Below are positions 19,253 through 28,974 of a stretch of DNA of 64,000 bases, in pieces. Location of the stretch: positions 22,555 to 86,554 of the forward strand of contig JAHDIK010000006.1 of NCBI GenBank assembly GCA_020630795.1, written 5' to 3'. Position numbers and translations under genes: made by a program. Under the pieces are notes generated by a model that worked only from the letters and a program-made list of their open reading frames with translations, did no database searches and was not told the DNA's origin. Origin of the DNA: Colwellia sp. (lineage in GTDB: Bacteria; Pseudomonadota; Gammaproteobacteria; Enterobacterales; Alteromonadaceae). Within the stretch, counting starts at the first letter, position 1. Each line of letters begins with the position of its first letter.

Positions 19253-20311
19253 ATGTTATTTTTATTTTCCGCACTTTGTGTAGCATTTGCTTCCTCTATT
19301 TTCGCTATTAAGGTGCTTATGCCATTAGCACCACAAATAGGGCTAATCGACTACCCTAATGACAGAAAGAATCATGATGGCGCTATACCGCTCATTGGTG
19401 GGTTATCTATTTTTACCGGTGTTCTCATTGCATCTACACTGTTTGTTCAACAAAGTCAGCTTCTCAATTTATATTTAATTTCCTCTGCCTTGTTAGTGTT
19501 TATAGGTACGATGGACGATATTTATGATTTAAGTGTTACGCCTAGAATGATTTTTCAGGGGTTAGTAGCCGCCATTATGATCTTTGGAGGCGAAATCTAC
19601 CTTAGTGAATTTGGTAACTTGTTTCTATTGGGTGATATTAACATTGGTTTATACGGAATTATTTTTACGATATTAGCCTGTATAACGGCGATTAATGCAT
19701 TTAATATGATAGATGGTATAGATGGGTTGGCCGGTTCTATGAGTATTATTAGTGTACTTTCTATCGCCATTTTGACGTTTATGTCTAATAATAACGATGG
19801 AGTTTTACTTCCTCTTATACTAGTAACCGCAACATTGCCCTATTTGTTTTATAACGTAAGCTCTAGAAATCCGCGAGATAAAAAAATATTCATGGGCGAT
19901 GCAGGTAGCATGTTTATGGGGCTAACTGTTATTTGGTTGTTAACATTAGGAACACAAAATACAGAATCTAACGATGCTGCTTTTAGGCCTGTGACTGCAC
20001 TGTGGATTATCGCAATACCGCTTATGGACATGTTTGCTATTATGTTACGCAGAATAAGAAAAGGAGATTCACCGTTTAAAGCTGACAATGGGCATTTACA
20101 TCACATATGTTTACGTTTGGGGTTGAGTTCAAGACAAGCACTATTAGTTATTAGTTTATTTGCTATCATGTTTTCATTAATTGGTATTTTAGGTGAGATT
20201 TTTCAAGTTGCTGAATCTATTATGCTCGTTGTGTTCATTAGTTTATTTTTGGCTTATTCCTATGGATTACAACATGCATGGAAGTTCATTAGGGTAATGA
20301 AAAGTGATTAA
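19253..20311 (+). CDS. wecA: WecA-type undecaprenyl-phosphate N-acetylglucosaminyl-1-phosphate transferase
   Basis: A 352-residue polytopic membrane enzyme of the PNPT (MraY/WecA) family. Motifs: GGLSIFTG, DDIYDL, FNMIDGIDGLAGS, MGDAGSMFMGL and the HLHHICLRLG histidine cluster. It transfers a sugar-1-phosphate, probably GlcNAc-1-P, from a UDP-sugar to undecaprenyl phosphate, starting the repeat unit. It reads plus, converging with the minus-strand polysaccharide genes that should use its product. Exact sugar specificity cannot be read from sequence. Confidence 0.88.
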   Translation: MLFLFSALCVAFASSIFAIKVLMPLAPQIGLIDYPNDRKNHDGAIPLIGGLSIFTGVLIASTLFVQQSQLLNLYLISSALLVFIGTMDDIYDLSVTPRMIFQGLVAAIMIFGGEIYLSEFGNLFLLGDINIGLYGIIFTILACITAINAFNMIDGIDGLAGSMSIISVLSIAILTFMSNNNDGVLLPLILVTATLPYLFYNVSSRNPRDKKIFMGDAGSMFMGLTVIWLLTLGTQNTESNDAAFRPVTALWIIAIPLMDMFAIMLRRIRKGDSPFKADNGHLHHICLRLGLSSRQALLVISLFAIMFSLIGILGEIFQVAESIMLVVFISLFLAYSYGLQHAWKFIRVMKSD

Positions 20312-20632
20312 AATTTATGCCTTCGTGACACTAAAGCTATTATATTTAATTGCATAGCCTTTAACCCCTATTTTCTGCGTTAATCAAACAATACATTTCA
20401 ATTTCTTTAATAATGGGCTTTCATTCAATTCATTTAAGTACTTAATAAATAATAGTGTTAAGCGTCTTGTCAGTTTTAGTAGGTGTTAATTGACTATACC
20501 AACCTGAGCATTTTCCTGGTTCATAAAATAGGTTTTATCATGGTCAACTGTCTAACTTAGATAACCATGCTTTTTTTACTGTTATAAAACATTTCAATGT
20601 AGTCGAAAATATCCTCATTTGCTTTTCACGGT
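20312..20632. other. Non-coding gap between convergent wecA and polysaccharide genes
   Basis: A 321-base AT-rich spacer with no supportable ORF. The only structured element is a terminator-like inverted repeat near 20539-20577, listed separately. It marks the left edge of the AT-richer polysaccharide locus. Confidence 0.6.
20539..20577 (+). terminator. Candidate rho-independent terminator downstream of wecA
   Basis: Arms CATGGT (20539-20544) and ACCATG (20564-20569) enclose an inner TCTAA-C-TTAGA palindrome and are followed by C and seven T residues. The stem is imperfect (six versus two unpaired bases between the two helices). It lies 228 bases after the wecA stop, so wecA would have a long 3' tail. 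Confidence 0.45.
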
Positions 20633-21415
20633 TCATTCCTTGTTCATAGAGCTACCTTGAACAAAACGCTTGGTGAAATATCTACAAATGCTAGATATGT
20701 GCCATATAAAGTGCTTTGATAATAAAGATCTGTTTGCATGCTGGGCTAAGTGAATTGCTTTTACATTAGGGCAATATAATACTTTGCAACTATATTGGAA
20801 ATCAGACCGATAGCAAATGTCTAAGTCTTCGCAATACATAAAATATTTCTCGTCAAATCCATTTAATTTTTCATAGTGTTTTAAGCTAAAACATAAAAAT
20901 GACCCCGCAGCCCACTGAACAAAAGTCGGATGTTCAATTGTAGTTTTATCTATAATTGAAGGATTATTATTAAATAAAAATGATTTAAAGAAATCTGTTA
21001 GTTTAGGGTAATTTCTTATTGAATTGTCAGATTCTTTAAATCCTTTATCCTTATAAAGATCAATAGCACCAATATTAGCTTCATTGTTTTTCATTGTGAT
21101 AATGAGATCTATTATTTTTTCTTCACTAATTACAACATCTGGATTTAAAACTATAAAATAACCATCATCAAGGGTAGGTAATGACTTTTTAAATCGAGAA
21201 AAAATAATATTATTATTATGACCAAAGCCTAAAGGTTTATTATTAACTTCATAGCAAATATTATTTTCTAAGCACCAGCTTTTAAGTCCATCTTCGTTAG
21301 AATTATCTTGAAGTTTAATTTTTATCTTACTATTTTTAGCTAAAGTCGGTAAAACGTTTAATCTCTTTAAAAGCTTTAGGTGCCCATGTGATACAACAGA
21401 TATACAAATATTCAT
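20633..21415 (-). CDS. GT2-family glycosyltransferase (rhamnosyltransferase-like)
   Basis: A 260-residue GT-A glycosyltransferase. It begins with the family 2 fold (ICISVVSHGHLKLLKRL), has the NPDVVI segment where the metal-binding acidic motif lies, and ends with the acceptor-side YFMYCEDLDICYR motif seen in rhamnosyl- and related transferases. It should add one sugar to the lipid-linked repeat unit at the cytoplasmic face. Its ATG overlaps the upstream stop by one base (TAATG). It is the last gene of the minus-strand locus. Donor and acceptor are not predictable. Confidence 0.8.
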   Translation of the reverse strand: MNICISVVSHGHLKLLKRLNVLPTLAKNSKIKIKLQDNSNEDGLKSWCLENNICYEVNNKPLGFGHNNNIIFSRFKKSLPTLDDGYFIVLNPDVVISEEKIIDLIITMKNNEANIGAIDLYKDKGFKESDNSIRNYPKLTDFFKSFLFNNNPSIIDKTTIEHPTFVQWAAGSFLCFSLKHYEKLNGFDEKYFMYCEDLDICYRSDFQYSCKVLYCPNVKAIHLAQHANRSLLSKHFIWHISSICRYFTKRFVQGSSMNKE

Positions 21416-22311
21416 TAGCCCAAGCTCTTCTTTTTAGTAATAAACTTTCCTTTAACGCTCTTAATACCATGCCAGACCGCAATGATGCCATATTTTGCAT
21501 ATTCCTTTCTCTTTCCCTTTTGAGTGATAATTAATAAGAGCTGATGAATTAAAGAAAATGAAACCTCTCTTAGACCAAGAATAATAGGTATATGTTTAAA
21601 ACGTAACATTGCAAAAGAGTTTCTAACTCTATAATACCTTCTTTGAGGGGAATGGACCGGGACAGTAAACCCTGCAATATTAAACGACTTATCACCAATA
21701 GAGTGGAGCATTTGATTATCAGGTAATATTAGGATTTTAATGCCAAAATTTTCGCATCTCAGACACCATTCAGTGTCAACATAATCAATAAACAAATCTT
21801 CTTTCATCTTTCCTACTATATCAAATACAGTAGATTTAACAGCCGTGCCGCTGGATATAGCTGTATTAGTGTGGAATGAGGGGGATGTTTTTGATGGTAG
21901 GACTTTTTTCCTCATCCCATATTTTGATATTGAAACTATTGGATAAAAAAAACCTTTTTCAGCGTCTATAAAAGTTGGGGCAACAATGTTTTCATTTTGT
22001 GTCATGATTGGTTCGACTAGTTTTGAAATAAACTCATCAGATATCACACTGTCTTGATCAAAAAATACGATAATATCGGCATTTTTTTCTAAACAATAAT
22101 CAATCCCTTTGTTTTGTGCACTAGCAATACCTAAATTTTCTCCTAAACTTAGTAACGTGCAATATTCACGATCTAAAGTCTTATTATTAATCTCAACCTC
22201 ACTGTTATCAACAATGATCGATTGAACCCCCGCAGAGAAGAGCCTGTTGGCTAGTTGTTGTACAGCTACCCAATCAGGGTTATAGGTGACTACTACAGAG
22301 AATATTTTCAA
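21415..22311 (-). CDS. GT2-family glycosyltransferase (rhamnosyltransferase-like)
   Basis: About 298 residues. The GT-A start is KIFSVVVTYNPDWVAVQQL, the metal-binding motif is DQDS in IVFFDQDSVIS, and DYVDTEWCLRCENFG is the acceptor-side acidic motif. This pattern is typical of the RfbF/WbbL-type rhamnosyltransferase group, but the donor is unproven. TTG at 22311 is chosen: it makes a 4-base TTGA overlap with the stop of the upstream wzy gene and has an AAAGGAAA site before it. A longer TTG start at 22350 would run further into wzy. Confidence 0.8.
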   Translation of the reverse strand: MKIFSVVVTYNPDWVAVQQLANRLFSAGVQSIIVDNSEVEINNKTLDREYCTLLSLGENLGIASAQNKGIDYCLEKNADIIVFFDQDSVISDEFISKLVEPIMTQNENIVAPTFIDAEKGFFYPIVSISKYGMRKKVLPSKTSPSFHTNTAISSGTAVKSTVFDIVGKMKEDLFIDYVDTEWCLRCENFGIKILILPDNQMLHSIGDKSFNIAGFTVPVHSPQRRYYRVRNSFAMLRFKHIPIILGLREVSFSLIHQLLLIITQKGKRKEYAKYGIIAVWHGIKSVKGKFITKKKSLG

Positions 22312-23510
22312 TTTGTTTCCTTTTGAATTAAGATTCGAGACCAAAACCAAAGCACAACAATAGCGCCAAAAGAGTTTAAAAGTATAGGGTTTGTAAATGA
22401 CATCAACAAATAAAGACAGAATATAATATAAACTACATGATTATCTTTATTACCCGGAACAACTACTATTTTCGTATTGTTTTTAAATTTCATAGGCACT
22501 AATAAAGTCCAAAAAAATATAAAAGTACCGAATATGCCAAAGTATCTAAGTGAGTCAATAAAAAACAACTCAGTTTGAGCTGTTATTTTACCAAAACCTA
22601 CAGAGTAATATAAAGAAGCTAAGCCATCACCCAAAATTAATTGCTTACTATTAACTTGTTGAATATATGATATAAAATGACCTATTTTCACACTATTAGA
22701 CTTTTCAGTAATAGAAAAAGCAGTTACCTCGGTGTTTAAATTAATTAATATAGTGAAAAACATTAAAGTTAATAACAATAATGTTGCTAATTTTATCAGT
22801 TTTTTACCCCTGTAAAATGTAATGATAAAAAGTCCAATAAAAGAAAATAATACAATACCTCTTGAGCCACTTAACAATATAGCTACAAGAATTACCAAGA
22901 ATGAAAATAGGTTTTTCTTTTTATCTTCAGTATAAAATGTGTCATATATTAATAATAACGAAATCATTAATATTGGAGCGCTAATAAAGTGCAGCATAGG
23001 AGGTTTAAAAGAGCCAAACTCTCTAAATCCAATAAAACCTAAATTATTGTTAATAAAAAATTCTGTTAAGCTCTTTGCAAAAGGCACATTAAGACCAAAT
23101 AATTCAGAAAAGTAACCTAAAGACATATAGATAATCAACGCTGAGAATATGACACTGATTTTTTTTAAACTTCTTTCTAGATTAAATTCAGTTTTAGAAA
23201 TGACAAAGATGATAAAGAAGGACAGAGTAAATAACATAAATTGAAGTGCTAAAGAATCATCTTGTACTCCATAGCCTAAATACATATATGTAAGAAAAAA
23301 TAATAAAATAATAAACGGATTGATTAATGTTATATTTATCTTTTTTTTAACAAAACAGTAAATAAAAGAAACACCTAATATCATAATGAATACTATTTTT
23401 TTAGGTAATAAAGGGGGTAAAAATATTGAGAAGAAAATATAAAGTGATAGTAAAGCTCGGACTAAATTGCCACTAGATATTTTATGACTCAAAAGAATAT
23501 TCATTATCAA
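22308..23510 (-). CDS. wzy: Wzy-type O-antigen/polysaccharide polymerase
   Basis: A 400-residue, very hydrophobic protein with roughly ten or more membrane segments and a larger periplasmic-type loop in the second half (around the LGDGLASLYYSVGFGK region). This is the layout of O-antigen ligase/polymerase proteins. It should join lipid-linked repeat units in the periplasm. Sequence in this family is poorly conserved, so the call rests on topology and position between Wzx, Wzz and glycosyltransferase genes. The gene is among the most AT-rich in the window. A WaaL-type ligase is a possible alternative. Confidence 0.7.
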   Translation of the reverse strand: MIMNILLSHKISSGNLVRALLSLYIFFSIFLPPLLPKKIVFIMILGVSFIYCFVKKKINITLINPFIILLFFLTYMYLGYGVQDDSLALQFMLFTLSFFIIFVISKTEFNLERSLKKISVIFSALIIYMSLGYFSELFGLNVPFAKSLTEFFINNNLGFIGFREFGSFKPPMLHFISAPILMISLLLIYDTFYTEDKKKNLFSFLVILVAILLSGSRGIVLFSFIGLFIITFYRGKKLIKLATLLLLTLMFFTILINLNTEVTAFSITEKSNSVKIGHFISYIQQVNSKQLILGDGLASLYYSVGFGKITAQTELFFIDSLRYFGIFGTFIFFWTLLVPMKFKNNTKIVVVPGNKDNHVVYIIFCLYLLMSFTNPILLNSFGAIVVLWFWSRILIQKETN

Positions 23511-23730
23511 AAATCAAATCCGTTGTTGTAAATAATTTTAAAAAGTTAAACGCAATTTTCGATAAAAGTGAATATGTGCGGAATAAATAATGGTAATACG
23601 AAAATCATTATCGCTTATATAAATAACGTAAGGATATCAAATATTAATCTAATGCTCCTTAAAAATACACTAAGGTTGAAATATTCTAACGATATGAAAA
23701 TGTTTAAGCTTTTAATATAAATGTGAAAAA

Positions 23731-24705
23731 TTAATTAAAAACATCATTCAACCATGACCTAACTTGGTAGTTATCATAAACTTCATTATCTAAACTTTTG
23801 TATGGTGAATCTAAAAAGCTTTCAAGTTCACTTTGTGAATAATTATCATCCAAAATGAAAACATTTTCTTTGCAATAGAAGTCATAGTTAATAATATTTT
23901 TACTTGTTGTAATCAACTTCTTTCTAAAACCTACAGATTCTATTGCACGCATTGTTAAGCCGGTTTGAAGCCCATGAGGTAAATCGAGTACGCAATGACT
24001 GGCAAGCATAATTGAGCGGCATTCATTGTACTTCATCGTTTGAAAGTTTAAATAACTGGCTTTACCTTTTAACAAATATTTTACAAAAGTGTAAAAACCA
24101 GTATACAAAAAAACATAAAACTTACGCTGACTATTAAAGTTTGCTAAAAATGCATTAATAAACTCTAAACGCTCATTATGCATCCAACCAATAAAAGAAA
24201 TGTCATAAGATTCATTCTTTTCATGCTTTGCATCAAATATTTGTTCTCGGTGAAACAGGGGTCTAAATATTAGATTTGAGTTTTCAGTACAATCTTTAGG
24301 GTCAAACGAGAGTATTTTATCAAAATAACCTAGAATTTTTTCAATGCCATCAACTCTATTTAATGAATCCCATTGGTACATAATAAATTTTGCTGATGCA
24401 TATCTCGCTTTTAATGACTCAAGAAACGAAGTCGCTAATAATCCTCCTTTAATTACAAATACGTAATCAAAATATTTATCTATTATGCTTTCTAAAACAG
24501 CCTTTTGATGACCTTCATATAATGGTTTTAGATCAAGCTTCCAAGAGGTATACCATTTCTCTTTTAGAGTAAATAAACGACTAGTACCTCGTTCAGTAAA
24601 ATAAGAAACTTTGGCGCCTTGTTTAATAAGTTCAGATTTAATGAATTGTTCATAATCATAAAACCCAATACCAATAAATAGTATTTTTTTACCACTTAAA
24701 TTCAC
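23731..24705 (-). CDS. Probable glycosyltransferase of the polysaccharide locus (CgeB-like)
   Basis: A 324-residue soluble protein. It opens with a GT-B-like Rossmann strand (KKILFIGIGFYDYEQFIKSEL), has SFDPKDC and FIGWMHNERLEFI near the middle, and LDLPHGLQTGLTMRAIESVGFRKKLITT toward the end. The last resembles the donor-binding region of CgeB/GT-B glycosyltransferases in capsule loci. I cannot name the sugar. It is 20 bases after the epimerase-like gene and 220 bases before wzy. Confidence 0.55.
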   Translation of the reverse strand: MNLSGKKILFIGIGFYDYEQFIKSELIKQGAKVSYFTERGTSRLFTLKEKWYTSWKLDLKPLYEGHQKAVLESIIDKYFDYVFVIKGGLLATSFLESLKARYASAKFIMYQWDSLNRVDGIEKILGYFDKILSFDPKDCTENSNLIFRPLFHREQIFDAKHEKNESYDISFIGWMHNERLEFINAFLANFNSQRKFYVFLYTGFYTFVKYLLKGKASYLNFQTMKYNECRSIMLASHCVLDLPHGLQTGLTMRAIESVGFRKKLITTSKNIINYDFYCKENVFILDDNYSQSELESFLDSPYKSLDNEVYDNYQVRSWLNDVFN

Positions 24706-24725
24706 ATTAAAACCTTACTTATTAA

Positions 24726-25550
24726 CTATATTAGCTTTTGTTTAAAATCTTCAATCATAATACTCATATCATCAAGTACATTTCTTGGATTGAAATTAAT
24801 TTCTGACTTTAACAATGATATATCATTTAGAGGAAAATATTCGTCAGAATCATTTAAATGCCAACATATTTCACAGCCAGTTTCACGCTGTAATACTTCT
24901 GCAATATCTTTAGCAGAGGTGTTAAACCCAGAAGCAATATTATATATCTCTGAACTTAGATTATCTTTTTCAGATAACTGATAAATAGCGTCAACAAAAT
25001 CATTAACTGATAGGTAATCTTTTTCATATTCAGGCGTAACATACATATCTACATGTTTGTTATTAATAGCATTACGCGTTATAGCAGGTAAAAAAAGAGG
25101 GCTATTCAAGGCCAGTCCATAAACATTAGAAGGCCTAATTATAATTGTATTCTGTGTACTTAATAAACATAGCTCTTCAGATACTAACTTAGTTAAGTTG
25201 AATAAACGTCTAGAGTCATTTGCTAAAACAGTAAGATCTGCGCTTTCATTTGCACTTTCTTGGCCCATATAAAGTCGCGTAGAAGAAATATAAAGCATTT
25301 TCTTAAAGGTAGACTTTTCTAATACTTCAGCTAGTAAGAGAGAATTAGATTGAAATACCTTTAATGCTTCATTTTTGCAATCACCAGCACCGGCACAGAA
25401 TAGCACTGTACCTAACTCGTTCGAAAATAACCGGGGATCATTTTTCTCAGGAATAAAAACGGAGTGACCACTTTCACTTAATTTTTTTGTGACCGCACTA
25501 CCAATAAAACCATGCCCGCCAATAACCGTATAATCTGTCACTAACTTCAC
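24726..25550 (-). CDS. NAD-dependent sugar epimerase/dehydratase-like protein, catalytic Tyr replaced
   Basis: A 274-residue extended short-chain dehydrogenase. The NAD-binding GGHGFIGS is near residue 11, the active-site Ser is in YISSTRLYMG (S89-S90), and NIASG is near the C-terminal third. The usual catalytic YxxxK is FNLTK (F117, K121), so the Tyr is missing. It may be inactive, use another base or act on an unusual substrate. The start is GTG, three bases after the upstream acetyltransferase gene's stop. Family membership is clear; the reaction is not. Confidence 0.7.
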   Translation of the reverse strand: MKLVTDYTVIGGHGFIGSAVTKKLSESGHSVFIPEKNDPRLFSNELGTVLFCAGAGDCKNEALKVFQSNSLLLAEVLEKSTFKKMLYISSTRLYMGQESANESADLTVLANDSRRLFNLTKLVSEELCLLSTQNTIIIRPSNVYGLALNSPLFLPAITRNAINNKHVDMYVTPEYEKDYLSVNDFVDAIYQLSEKDNLSSEIYNIASGFNTSAKDIAEVLQRETGCEICWHLNDSDEYFPLNDISLLKSEINFNPRNVLDDMSIMIEDFKQKLI

Positions 25551-25553
25551 CTT

Positions 25554-26231
25554 CTATATATCATTATAATTTTTAGCTAAAAAACGACCTTTTACATCAG
25601 TTTTATCCCAAGACTGGGTTTCTACATTAAAGCGTTTTATGATTTTTCCTGGTATACCAACAATTACACAATAATCAGGAAAACTTCCTCGTACTACGGC
25701 ACCTGCACCTACAATACAATGCTTACCTAATGTTGTACCTGCATTAATTTTAGCGCCACTACCAATAAAACAATTCTCACCAATGGTTGTTTGGCTAACC
25801 GAAATAGGTTGTTGATTGACGGGGAGCTCCAGATCTTGGTAATTGTGATCTGTATCCTGAATCATTACATCATATGAAATTAGAGAGTTTGCACCAATAA
25901 CTAATTTTCCGGCCGCCGTAATATGACATCGTTGTTCTATTATTACACCATCATCTATAATAATAGATGGTGCGAATTTCTCATTTGCATAGCTGTTAAT
26001 TGTTTCGATTCTTGCATGCCAACTAATTAATACTCTTTCTCCAATTTCGATTGCCTCATAACTCATAAATAATGGTGAAGAAACGATAGAACCTCGTCCA
26101 AAATTTTTGAACAAATAGCGATAAATCACAATGCCTTTTATTTTAAAATAAAGAACTTTTAAATATTGAACTTTTCTAGACAAGGGTAAACAACAAAAGC
26201 CCTTGATTTTTTTTACTACAACTTTAAACAT
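25554..26231 (-). CDS. Left-handed beta-helix acyltransferase (hexapeptide-repeat)
   Basis: A 225-residue protein with a helical, basic N-terminal ~50 residues and then hexapeptide repeats (IEIGERVLIS; GVIIEQRCHITAAGKLVIGAN; TTIGENCFIGSGAKI; GTTLGKHCIVGAGAVV). It ends in the typical VIVGIPGKIIKRF. The catalytic His is likely in QDTDHNYQDLELP. Such enzymes O- or N-acetylate sugars in O-antigens and capsules. It overlaps the wzx stop by 8 bases. The substrate is unknown. Confidence 0.82.
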   Translation of the reverse strand: MFKVVVKKIKGFCCLPLSRKVQYLKVLYFKIKGIVIYRYLFKNFGRGSIVSSPLFMSYEAIEIGERVLISWHARIETINSYANEKFAPSIIIDDGVIIEQRCHITAAGKLVIGANSLISYDVMIQDTDHNYQDLELPVNQQPISVSQTTIGENCFIGSGAKINAGTTLGKHCIVGAGAVVRGSFPDYCVIVGIPGKIIKRFNVETQSWDKTDVKGRFLAKNYNDI

Positions 26232-27474
26232 TATAAAACCGTAACCAAGGCATTGGATAAACGTGAGTTGATATTACAATAACCATTAAACATGCAAAAG
26301 CTGATGATAACGCAAAGGCATAAGTTGCACCAATTGCTCCGAATTGCAAAATAAATATGTAATTGAATATCAATGTAAACACCACATTTACAGAGGTAAC
26401 TAACGATAACAAATATGTTTTCTTTACATAAAAAATGTAATCACAAAATAGTAAATAAATAGCAAGAAAAAAGAAGCCAAGTAACAACCACTGCACATAA
26501 GCAATAGATGAATGATATGCTTCAGCAATAAAGTATTGGTAGATAAATGGTGTGCAATAATTTAATACTATGAAAAACACACAAAAAGCGACCATAACCA
26601 CCCATGATAATTTAACCAATTGCGATTTTACTTCCGTGTTATTCTTAGATAAACATTTAAAAACATAAGGTTGCCAAGCAAGATTAAACACAGAAATAGC
26701 AACAAGTCCAATACTAGCAACCTGAGCGGCGACAGCATAGGTTCCTACTGCAGCGACACCTAAAAGGTTTACAACAAATAATCGATCTACTGTCCGTGTA
26801 ATTTGAGAGCCCAATTCATGAGGAATAATCCCTAAACCGTATTTGACACTAGCTTTAATGAAGTTTTTATGAAAACCATTAGTTAAATAACCTTGCTTAA
26901 ATAAAATATATATAGCTAGCGCATTTACAAAAAAGCTAGAAAGAAAAATAGACCATAGCCTTCCTTCTAATCCTTCAGACAAGGCTACAACAAATAAAAG
27001 TGCTAAACCAACTTGTAACACTGAATATAATACTTCAACTATTCCATAGTAGTTTGCTTGTTCTTTAACTCGGAACAAAATTGTAATGATTCGGTAAAAG
27101 AATGTCATTAAAGCCAATAAGGGGATACACAAGAACCATAAACGTGGAATAGACCAAGTTTCACCTCCAAAATAGAGGTAAATATAAAAAATAACGGTTA
27201 TAGGAAGCACTAATATTATAGGTATTCGCAGCAGTGTACTAACTAGTTCTAAATGTTTTTTTTGCTTAAGATTATAATATTCAATATTGATATATGAGTG
27301 TATACCGATAAATAGTGGTGAAGACACGAAGGTTACTAGGACCATCACCGTTGCCACTACACCATATTGTTCCGGTGTTAAATACCTTGTCATTATTGGC
27401 AGCATAAAGAAAGGTATCGCTCGGCTAATAAGTGACGATAAGGTATATATTGACAAACTTTTGAACAAATTCAC
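26224..27474 (-). CDS. wzx: Wzx-type lipid-linked oligosaccharide flippase
   Basis: A 416-residue protein with about twelve hydrophobic segments. It begins SLSIYTLSSLISRAIPFFML, typical of the polysaccharide biosynthesis/MATE-like flippase superfamily. It should move the undecaprenyl-linked repeat unit across the inner membrane for Wzy. It starts 13 bases after the 448-residue protein gene. Confidence 0.85.
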   Translation of the reverse strand: MNLFKSLSIYTLSSLISRAIPFFMLPIMTRYLTPEQYGVVATVMVLVTFVSSPLFIGIHSYINIEYYNLKQKKHLELVSTLLRIPIILVLPITVIFYIYLYFGGETWSIPRLWFLCIPLLALMTFFYRIITILFRVKEQANYYGIVEVLYSVLQVGLALLFVVALSEGLEGRLWSIFLSSFFVNALAIYILFKQGYLTNGFHKNFIKASVKYGLGIIPHELGSQITRTVDRLFVVNLLGVAAVGTYAVAAQVASIGLVAISVFNLAWQPYVFKCLSKNNTEVKSQLVKLSWVVMVAFCVFFIVLNYCTPFIYQYFIAEAYHSSIAYVQWLLLGFFFLAIYLLFCDYIFYVKKTYLLSLVTSVNVVFTLIFNYIFILQFGAIGATYAFALSSAFACLMVIVISTHVYPMPWLRFYNV

Positions 27475-27487
27475 GTGTGTTACTCGA

Positions 27488-28834
27488 TCATACTAAATGC
27501 TTAATACGTTCAGGGCGGTATGTATCAAAGAATTCAGTCGGTGTAAATGAGGGGGCTTTATTATTAAAATTTACTAATTGAATAAACTCATCCGCATCAC
27601 CTATTAGAGCAAAACCAGGAGAATTAACAACGTTGTCATGATAATTATAATCCTGACGTTTATAGCAATAAACAAATGAGCCTGTTTGTAGCGCTTCATA
27701 AACACCTGTGGATTGAATACATAAAACATGTAGACAAGTTACTAAGCATTCTTCAAAGGTTTTTTCATTGCTGATAACTGTTATATTCGGGAACATTGAA
27801 AATTCAGAAATAATATCATTTTTTTCTAAAAATTGATTTGGGTGTAATTTATATTTGAACTCAACACTTTGTTGTTTTATTGCGATAATTTTTAGTAAAG
27901 ATGATAGATTTTCATGGTAGAGGCTAGCACTAATAATCAATACCTTTGTAGGGCATTTTTTGTGTTGCTGTATCTGTTTTGTTTGTTGTTTACCGATAAC
28001 TATAAATTCTTTAACAGGAGAGTAATACCCTTTTTTCCAAAAGTTAGAAAATGATAATAAACGAGTTGGAGATGAAATGTTCTTGCTGTTAAGTATGTTT
28101 GCTGAGTACGAGTATGCAGGGTGCGTGTATCCCATATAACCATGTTGTATTTCATTTACTACGACTCCATATTCTTTTGCGGCTTTTAATAGCCCTTTTT
28201 GGATACCATTTTGGACCATAAATACCTGTCGTATTTTAGTTTTACTAAATAAATTTCGATAAAAGGCTAATTGAGCCAGGTATATTGATGTGTTTTCTAT
28301 AACAACATCTGATATATCAATAGAAAGCCCAAAGACTCTATTTAACTCTTTATTGAATTTGATAATTTCCGTTTGATTTAAGTCTTTTTGTTTAACCACT
28401 TTATTTGTTAACAAAAAAGATGTGCTAGAGAGTAATTTATATAATTTCCTTGTTGGGTAAGTTTCAATATTTAATGGTAAATACGGTAAAAAGCTCTCTA
28501 ATGGCTTTAAAAGAGAATCAAAAGATTGTCCTTTTGATATTGCTCTAGAGCAATTGATAAATAATATGTATTTCCGGCTATATTTAGAATTTAAAATAAA
28601 TAGTTTTTGAGCCAAAAAGGCTATAGATTTTTTGACTATTCTTTTTAAAGTATTTACATCTTGTGGTTGTTGCCCATAAATAAATTTATTGCCGGTAATA
28701 CTAACATAGGTATAGTTAAATACGTAAAATCTTACTGCATCCCAATAATGTTCCCCATGTTTATCCTTAAATGAGAAAGTGTCTAGCCTATCCTCAATAT
28801 CATGAAATTTTTTGGTGAATGTAGTTATATTCAT
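27488..28834 (-). CDS. Probable GT-B transferase of the polysaccharide locus
   Basis: A 448-residue protein of no firm family. The N-terminus (LDTFSFKDKHGEHYWDAVRFYVFNY by pieces) resembles the leader found in some capsule transferases. The middle has EIQHGYMGYTHPAY. The last third has a GT-B donor-site look: YKLHPNQF, then QSTGVYEALQTG and VYCYKRQDY. Those last features recall both Capsule_synth proteins and CDP-glycerol glycerophosphotransferases. It could add the nonulosonate, glycerol phosphate or another residue. A 140-base non-coding gap precedes it. Confidence 0.5.
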   Translation of the reverse strand: MNITTFTKKFHDIEDRLDTFSFKDKHGEHYWDAVRFYVFNYTYVSITGNKFIYGQQPQDVNTLKRIVKKSIAFLAQKLFILNSKYSRKYILFINCSRAISKGQSFDSLLKPLESFLPYLPLNIETYPTRKLYKLLSSTSFLLTNKVVKQKDLNQTEIIKFNKELNRVFGLSIDISDVVIENTSIYLAQLAFYRNLFSKTKIRQVFMVQNGIQKGLLKAAKEYGVVVNEIQHGYMGYTHPAYSYSANILNSKNISSPTRLLSFSNFWKKGYYSPVKEFIVIGKQQTKQIQQHKKCPTKVLIISASLYHENLSSLLKIIAIKQQSVEFKYKLHPNQFLEKNDIISEFSMFPNITVISNEKTFEECLVTCLHVLCIQSTGVYEALQTGSFVYCYKRQDYNYHDNVVNSPGFALIGDADEFIQLVNFNNKAPSFTPTEFFDTYRPERIKHLV

Positions 28835-28974
28835 TAACTTTAACTTACTTTCTCTACATTATAATTATAGTAATCATTAGTGATAATATACACTTATGAT
28901 CGTATTAAATGATATTTTGGGGTGGATTTAAAAAATAGCATTCGTGTTCTGACATTAACATTTATACTTTATTA

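Noticed and set aside
23511..23730. Possible missed gene between the CgeB-like protein gene and wzy
   Set aside because: The 220-base gap is very AT-rich with frequent stops on both strands; nothing codable was supported.
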